Positions 59,771-64,000 of a stretch of DNA of 64,000 bases are shown here, piece by piece (the stretch's first letter is position 1; each line of letters begins with the position of its first letter). The DNA lies in contig OZ241380.1 of the NCBI GenBank assembly GCA_965200765.1, forward strand, positions 2,852,001-2,916,000, written 5' to 3'. The stretch comes from G965200765 sp965200765 (lineage in GTDB: Bacteria; Pseudomonadota; Gammaproteobacteria; Arenicellales; JAJDZL01). The position numbers were made by a program, and so were the translations under genes. Below the pieces are notes generated by a model. The model was not told the DNA's origin. It saw only the letters and a program-made list of their open reading frames with translations, and searched no databases.

Positions 59771-60628
59771 CTATTGAAAGCCCATGTAAACCAGAACATT
59801 TTCGTTCGGCTTCAGTCCTGTAAAGACTGCTGACAGGCGAGTCAATCCATCCACGGAACTGGCTTCAGTCAATGTTCCAACAGCCAGCAATTCATTTTCC
59901 TTGAGTACCACACCGCGGCCAGCAAGTGCATCCCGCATGGCAAGAATGGCATCCAGCGGATGAACGTCGCGATCGTGCCTTTCCGATACGCCGATCTCCT
60001 GCTTGTCTTGATCGTACAATCGAAGCGCTACATTCTCGAGTCGTTCAATCCACGCCTCATCCGCTGTCAGCGACACTTCTCCGCCAAGAACGCAGAAACG
60101 AACACACAGGTTGGATGCCATAACTGTTGAATCATTGAACTTGTTTTCTTCCGGAAGCAGTGCATCGGACAAGCGTACAGTCGGAATCACTGATTTCAGG
60201 GCAGCCAGTACTTCGAGATGGTTCGTTGCAGTATTGATATCCTGAGATTTGACTCGAAACATCAACTCGCCGGCAGCTACCATATCGACTCCGAACGACC
60301 GACTCACCATCGCACGAGTACCGGTAAACATGTTCTCCAGGAGGATACCGGTCAAAGGGCCGCTGGCAACTTCAGTCTGAGGCATACTCGCTACATAGCC
60401 TACATCCATCCCCCAAGTCGGCCGCAAAAGTGCGATGTAGTAGTTTTGCGTGGCAAGCGCGTGCGTGGGTACAATCTCCAGCGGATCGGAAATGGGACGC
60501 GTTTTGGTAAACGCCTTGAAGATCGTATTTGCATTTTTTTCAATCGACTCGTCTGGCAACGCCACTTGCGGTATGCTCAGTGCGACTGACAGCAGAATGA
60601 AGCCAACTGTGTAATTTCTGTTCAGCAT
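59771..60628 (-). CDS. Exported 2-keto-4-pentenoate hydratase-like protein
   Basis: 285 residues from ATG 60628 (a TTG five codons upstream is possible). Residues 1-25 are a signal peptide (NRNYTVGFILLSVALSIPQVALP). The mature part follows the MhpD/FAH-fold hydratase layout: DVGYVASM, SGPLTGILLENMF, AAGELMFRVKSQDI, PTVRLSDALL, ASNLCVRFCVLGGE, HPLDAILAMRDALAGRGVVLKENELLAVGTL. Hydratases of this family add water to 2-hydroxydienoates in aromatic degradation; a periplasmic version is unusual. Typical metal-binding Glu positions are not obvious, so activity is uncertain. Confidence 0.6.
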   Translation of the reverse strand: MLNRNYTVGFILLSVALSIPQVALPDESIEKNANTIFKAFTKTRPISDPLEIVPTHALATQNYYIALLRPTWGMDVGYVASMPQTEVASGPLTGILLENMFTGTRAMVSRSFGVDMVAAGELMFRVKSQDINTATNHLEVLAALKSVIPTVRLSDALLPEENKFNDSTVMASNLCVRFCVLGGEVSLTADEAWIERLENVALRLYDQDKQEIGVSERHDRDVHPLDAILAMRDALAGRGVVLKENELLAVGTLTEASSVDGLTRLSAVFTGLKPNENVLVYMGFQ

Positions 60629-60728
60629 GACAAGAACTTGCAATAATTATGAACTTAGTATGTTTTATAATTGCGTTTCATTCAATTCAAGGAATTCTTG
60701 TAAACGCAAAACTGTCAAGGTCATTACA

Positions 60729-61355
60729 ATGATACTACTTAGCGATGACTTTCAACACAATGAACGCATACCGACTGAACTGGCATTTTGTGCGCCGGAC
60801 CCGGAATCGCACGCCACACTGTCCAATAACCAGAATCCTCACCTGACCTGGAAAGACGTACCGGAAGGTACGAAATCCTTTGCAATTGTTTGCAACGACC
60901 CGGATGTACCAAGCAAACCTGATGATGTCAATCAGGAAGGGCGAACGATATCCAGCGACTTGCCCAGAGTCGACTTCTGCCACTGGGTAGTCGTTGATAT
61001 ACCTGCTTTGGAAACATCCATTGCACGCGGCTCTCATGCAGACGGCACCACACCCGGAGGAAAAAATCCTGCCGATGCGCCGGGTACTACCCGACATGGC
61101 ATCAACGACTATACCGTATGGTTTGCGGGCGATGCCGACATGGGCGGGGACTATTACGGATACGACGGTCCATGTCCACCCTGGAATGACAGCATAATTC
61201 ATCACTATCATTTCACCCTGTATGCGCTTGATATTGAGCGTACCCCGGTTGAAGGGAGGTTTACTGCTCAGGATGTGCTGAATGCTATTGACGGCCATAC
61301 GCTAGCAACTGCCACACTGACTGGCACTTATTCGATGAATCCTGACGTTTCCTAG
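60729..61355 (+). CDS. YbhB/YbcL (PEBP, Raf-kinase-inhibitor-like) family protein
   Basis: 208 residues from ATG 60729 with AAGG upstream. PEBP signatures: NPHLTWKDVPEGTKSFAIV, CNDPDVP, FCHWVVVDIP and YDGPCPPWNDSIIHHYHFTLYAL. No signal peptide, so cytoplasmic. Bacterial members have no settled function. Its stop shares one base with the GTG start of mlaA (TAGTG), so they are translationally coupled. Confidence 0.9.
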   Translation: MILLSDDFQHNERIPTELAFCAPDPESHATLSNNQNPHLTWKDVPEGTKSFAIVCNDPDVPSKPDDVNQEGRTISSDLPRVDFCHWVVVDIPALETSIARGSHADGTTPGGKNPADAPGTTRHGINDYTVWFAGDADMGGDYYGYDGPCPPWNDSIIHHYHFTLYALDIERTPVEGRFTAQDVLNAIDGHTLATATLTGTYSMNPDVS

Positions 61356-62080
61356 TGTTGAAGCGATTTACAACCGCTTGGGGTCATATTGCTGTAATTG
61401 TGTCAATTGGTTTGTTGGCAGGATGTGCGGCAAACTATTCACCCAAAATTTGCGAGCAACTTGATCCGGAATTTTATGAAGAAACAAGAGATCCAATGGA
61501 ATCATTGAATCGATCTTTTTTCAAATTCAACGTCGCCGTGGACAATGCAGTTACCAAGCCAGTTGCACGCGGATACCGCAAGCATGTGCCCAGGGTGGTT
61601 CAAACAGGAGTATCGAATTTCGGCAATTTTGCGAATGAACCCCGCAATTTGGTCTCCACACTGATGCAAGGCAAGGCTGACGAATCGGCCCGGGTACTCC
61701 TGAGAGTGGCCTTGAACGGGACGCTTGGAGTTTTCGGTCTCGTGGATATTGCCGGTGCTGTCGGGCTACCGTACAAGGACCATGACATAGGCATGGCGTT
61801 TGCCTATTGGGGCATGGGTGACGGCATGTATACTGTATTCCCGTTTCTGGGTCCGAGCAATACTCGCGACACGGCCGGATTTTTGTTTCACGGGAAGTTT
61901 ACCTACGCAATCAAGCACATTGAAGATTCTGATTTGAGAACTACGGTTCAACTAACGAACATCATTAATGCCAGGGCCGAATTACTGCCGGTAACAGATA
62001 TTATTGAGAAGCAACCCGACCCGTATTTGTTCACCAGAGAAAGCTATCGACAAAATCGAATTCAGCGAATTTGTGAATAG
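61355..62080 (+). CDS. mlaA: Outer-membrane lipid-asymmetry lipoprotein
   Basis: 241 residues. A lipobox LAGC (Cys24) makes it an outer-membrane lipoprotein. Family motifs RDPMESLNRSFFKFNVAVDNAVTKPVARGY and FANEPRNLVSTLMQG and VFPFLGPSNTRDT are readable in order. MlaA extracts mislocalised phospholipids from the outer leaflet and hands them to MlaC; the mlaFEDCB genes are not in this window. The start is GTG at 61355, overlapping the upstream stop. Confidence 0.95.
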   Translation: MLKRFTTAWGHIAVIVSIGLLAGCAANYSPKICEQLDPEFYEETRDPMESLNRSFFKFNVAVDNAVTKPVARGYRKHVPRVVQTGVSNFGNFANEPRNLVSTLMQGKADESARVLLRVALNGTLGVFGLVDIAGAVGLPYKDHDIGMAFAYWGMGDGMYTVFPFLGPSNTRDTAGFLFHGKFTYAIKHIEDSDLRTTVQLTNIINARAELLPVTDIIEKQPDPYLFTRESYRQNRIQRICE

Positions 62081-62120
62081 CCGGATTTACATATTTGAAC
62101 TTTTCACTGATTGATGAATC

Positions 62121-62933
62121 GTGGCTGTCTATGCAATTGGAGATATTCAGGGTTGCTACCGAGAATTTCGCAAGCTACTGAAGAAAATCGATTTTAAACC
62201 CCGACGAGACCGACTGATGCTGGTTGGCGACCTGGTGAACCGCGGTCCGGATTCAATCGGCGTAATGCGCTATGTTCTGGACCATCAGGAACAAATTGAG
62301 ATTGTTCTTGGAAATCACGAACTGCATATGCTGGTTGCCTATGAAGATTTGGGTGAACCTCGTCTTGCTGATACATTCATGGATGTGATGAATGCCCCGG
62401 ACAGTGATGACATCATGCACTGGTTGCGTTCACAACCCTTGGCAACCTACAATAGCAACATGAATATCTTGATGGTACACGCCGGTGTATATCCAGGCTG
62501 GAGTCTTGAAGACTGTTTGTCAAGGGCCACTGAAGCGAGCGAAAAGCTGACCGGAAAAAACTACCGCAAGTTTCTCGCAAAGATGTACGGAAACAAGCCG
62601 AATTCGTGGTCAAAGGAACTCTCCGGAAAAAAACGATGGCGATTTATTGTCAACTCATTTACGCGCATGCGCTATCTTGACCAAAACGGGAAAATGGATT
62701 TTTCGTGTGTGTTGCGACCGGGAAAGCAACCTGTTGATTTATATCCCTGGTTTGATTTTCCGGGCCGGGTTCCCCTGGCAACCAAAGTAGTGTTCGGCCA
62801 TTGGTCATCGCTTGGTTTGTATCATAACAAGAATGTCATCGCATTGGATACCGGTTGTTGCTGGGGAAGAAAGTTGACCGCTACCCGCGTGGACAAACCC
62901 GGTTTAGAAGTTACCCAAACGAAATGCAAGTGA
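62121..62933 (+). CDS. apaH: Symmetrical diadenosine tetraphosphatase
   Basis: 270 residues of the calcineurin-like phosphoesterase fold. Metal-binding motifs GDIQGCY, VGDLVNRGPDS and LGNHELHML lie in order in the first 75 residues, with GHWSSLG and DTGCCWG later. It splits Ap4A to two ADP. The start is GTG 62121. In most gammaproteobacteria apaG precedes apaH; here apaH comes first, 22 bases before apaG. Confidence 0.95.
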   Translation: MAVYAIGDIQGCYREFRKLLKKIDFKPRRDRLMLVGDLVNRGPDSIGVMRYVLDHQEQIEIVLGNHELHMLVAYEDLGEPRLADTFMDVMNAPDSDDIMHWLRSQPLATYNSNMNILMVHAGVYPGWSLEDCLSRATEASEKLTGKNYRKFLAKMYGNKPNSWSKELSGKKRWRFIVNSFTRMRYLDQNGKMDFSCVLRPGKQPVDLYPWFDFPGRVPLATKVVFGHWSSLGLYHNKNVIALDTGCCWGRKLTATRVDKPGLEVTQTKCK

Positions 62934-62955
62934 ATCACGGATATAGGAACGAAAA

Positions 62956-63330
62956 ATGGAAAAGCATGATGTTCAAATAGACGTAAAGCCCAATTTTATT
63001 GAGCTTCACCGCGAACAAGGAAAGGACAAGTATATTTTCTCCTACACCATCACGATATCCAATCGGGGTACCGATGGGGTCAAGTTGCTAATGCGAAACT
63101 GGACAGTGGTGGACGGTGAGGAGCAGACCCGTCATGTCCGCGGCGAAGGCGTAATTGGAGAGCAACCTCATCTCATGCCCGGCGAGTGGTTCGAATATAC
63201 CAGCGGTGTTGTACTCGAGTCTCCTGTTGGAACAATGGAAGGCTATTACGAAATGGTTGGAGACGATCGCACTGAATTCAATGTTCCAATTCCACAGTTC
63301 ATATTGTCTGCACCGCGGACACTGCACTAG
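62956..63330 (+). CDS. apaG: ApaG protein (Co2+/Mg2+ efflux-associated, DUF525)
   Basis: 124 residues of an FN3-like beta fold: VKPNFIELHREQGKDKYIFSYTITISNRG, RHVRGEGVIGEQPHLMPGEWFEYTSG, and MEGYYEMVG are typical. Exact role unknown; mutants are linked to Co2+ tolerance, and the fold is shared with F-box proteins. An RBS-like AGGAACG precedes ATG 62956. It shares its apparent transcript with apaH. Confidence 0.93.
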   Translation: MEKHDVQIDVKPNFIELHREQGKDKYIFSYTITISNRGTDGVKLLMRNWTVVDGEEQTRHVRGEGVIGEQPHLMPGEWFEYTSGVVLESPVGTMEGYYEMVGDDRTEFNVPIPQFILSAPRTLH

Positions 63331-63405
63331 TCGGGTATTTCATTTACCGACAAGACGATTCGCGTCAGGCAGTTTCAAGACCTGCAAGTGTGCCAACAAA
63401 ATTTG

Positions 63406-63939
63406 TCATAAACCAAACAACTGAACGACATATTCTCGGTTCTTGCAGTTCTCGAACAGTTGCCAATTGTTTTGTGCAACTTTCAGTAAATTAACCGAGC
63501 TACTTTTTTGATTGATGAGCTCAATATAGATTGTGGGAATGAAATAGAAGTCAATTCTTGCTTCGCCATTATCAGAACTTACTTCAACACCCACTACCAC
63601 ATCCGATGTTTTTGTACTTGGGACATACTCTTTTTCGAAAGACTTACAGGCACGATCGACCTCTCCTCTAGTTCCGCCGATAAACGTAACGCTTTTTGAC
63701 TTCGAAACAGTTTTCACTTGTACTCGAATTAAGTCACTAGTGTCGTTTTGATCAATTTCGACTATGATGCCATAGGTTGAGTAAGGAAGAGCTACTCTTG
63801 ACGCGTTGTAGTCCCTTGCCAACAATGCGCCAAGTAAACGACTTTCATTTGCAAATCCCATGGTGGCGCTTTGCTTGCTCTTTAGGATTCGTTTCATTTC
63901 CGAATAATCAAGTTCTCTTGAATATGATGATGTAGCCAT
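63406..63939 (-). CDS. Predicted PD-(D/E)XK-type nuclease-like protein
   Basis: 177 residues. The arrangement ANESRLLGALLARDY, ALPYSTYGIIVEIDQND, LIRVQVKTVSKSKSVTFIGG resembles small PD-(D/E)XK proteins (E..LL, Y.D..V, Q-V-K), with Gln-x-Lys (QVK) in place of the usual Glu-x-Lys. The position usually held by the Asp (YD in related proteins) is Gly here, so activity is doubtful. It converges on apaG with a 75-base gap. It may belong to an accessory element continuing beyond the window. Confidence 0.45.
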   Translation of the reverse strand: MATSSYSRELDYSEMKRILKSKQSATMGFANESRLLGALLARDYNASRVALPYSTYGIIVEIDQNDTSDLIRVQVKTVSKSKSVTFIGGTRGEVDRACKSFEKEYVPSTKTSDVVVGVEVSSDNGEARIDFYFIPTIYIELINQKSSSVNLLKVAQNNWQLFENCKNREYVVQLFGL

Positions 63940-64000
63940 CTTCTATTCATTCTTTTCGTGGTGCTTTCATAAAATGGAAAATAATTCCAGTAAAGTAATT

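Overview
The window looks like the chromosome of a gammaproteobacterium. Evidence: gene orders priA-argS-SPOR protein, trxA-rho-rpmE and apaH/apaG; a class III (PhaC/PhaE) PHA synthase; prmB, mlaA and type III pantothenate kinase; and a Fur box close to the Escherichia coli consensus. Species cannot be named from sequence alone. Most housekeeping genes are near 50% G+C by eye, while several accessory blocks are clearly AT-richer, most strikingly 50.9-54.3 kb (one hand-counted 60-base line at 53041 is 25% G+C).

Layout. 0-3.2 kb: edge of a minus-strand gene, a cytochrome b561-like membrane protein facing two tandem cytochrome c' genes, and a debris zone with a serine-protease fragment and a tiny ORF. 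3.2-6.3 kb: bioF-bioD-bioA. 6.3-9.8 kb (minus): a methanethiol-oxidase cluster, mtoX - SCO1/SenC - MauG/CcpA-type dihaem protein, with a perfect hairpin between mtoX and sco. 10.1-16.5 kb: a solitary CoxL-like molybdenum hydroxylase subunit, a SIS-domain isomerase, trxA, rho, rpmE, prmB. 16.6-18.0 kb: type II restriction-modification pair 1. 18.2-21.0 kb: Fur-regulated ferric-iron binding protein and permease, with no ATPase nearby. 21.2-22.1 kb: two paralogous small membrane proteins. 22.1-30.9 kb: PHA genes (rubredoxin, phaR, phaB; phaE, phaC) split by a 1459-residue autotransporter whose promoter region carries an 11-G tract. 30.9-37.8 kb: SPOR protein, argS, priA, Nudix hydrolase, AEC transporter, coaX. 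37.9-43.8 kb: ADP-ribosylglycohydrolase, restriction-modification pair 2 (MT-A70 methylase plus BglII-like endonuclease), flavin amine oxidase, Fic protein. 44.16-44.58 kb: an array of 71-bp tandem repeats. 44.6-49.7 kb (minus): an amino-acid ABC transporter with an enolase-superfamily enzyme and a proline-racemase-family enzyme, probably hydroxyproline or proline-derivative catabolism. 49.9-54.3 kb (minus): an AT-rich three-gene operon of a double-GHKL-ATPase histidine kinase, a response regulator with an unfamiliar C-terminal domain, and a DNA cytosine-5 methyltransferase. 54.6-59.6 kb: an Att/Lol-type ABC system (ATPase, FtsX-like permease, CrtC/AttH-like lipocalin) plus a degenerate sugar-nucleotidyltransferase. 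59.8-64 kb: exported hydratase-like protein, PEBP-family protein, mlaA, apaH, apaG, and a PD-(D/E)XK-like protein.

The strongest candidates for undescribed biology are (1) the kinase/regulator/DNA-methyltransferase operon, (2) the poly-G tract in the -35/-10 spacer of the autotransporter, which predicts phase variation, (3) the 71-bp hairpin-bearing tandem array, and (4) the Ser/Thr active-site variant of the proline racemase family next to a cis-3-hydroxyproline-dehydratase-like enzyme. All identifications come from reading motifs and order; no database search was run.
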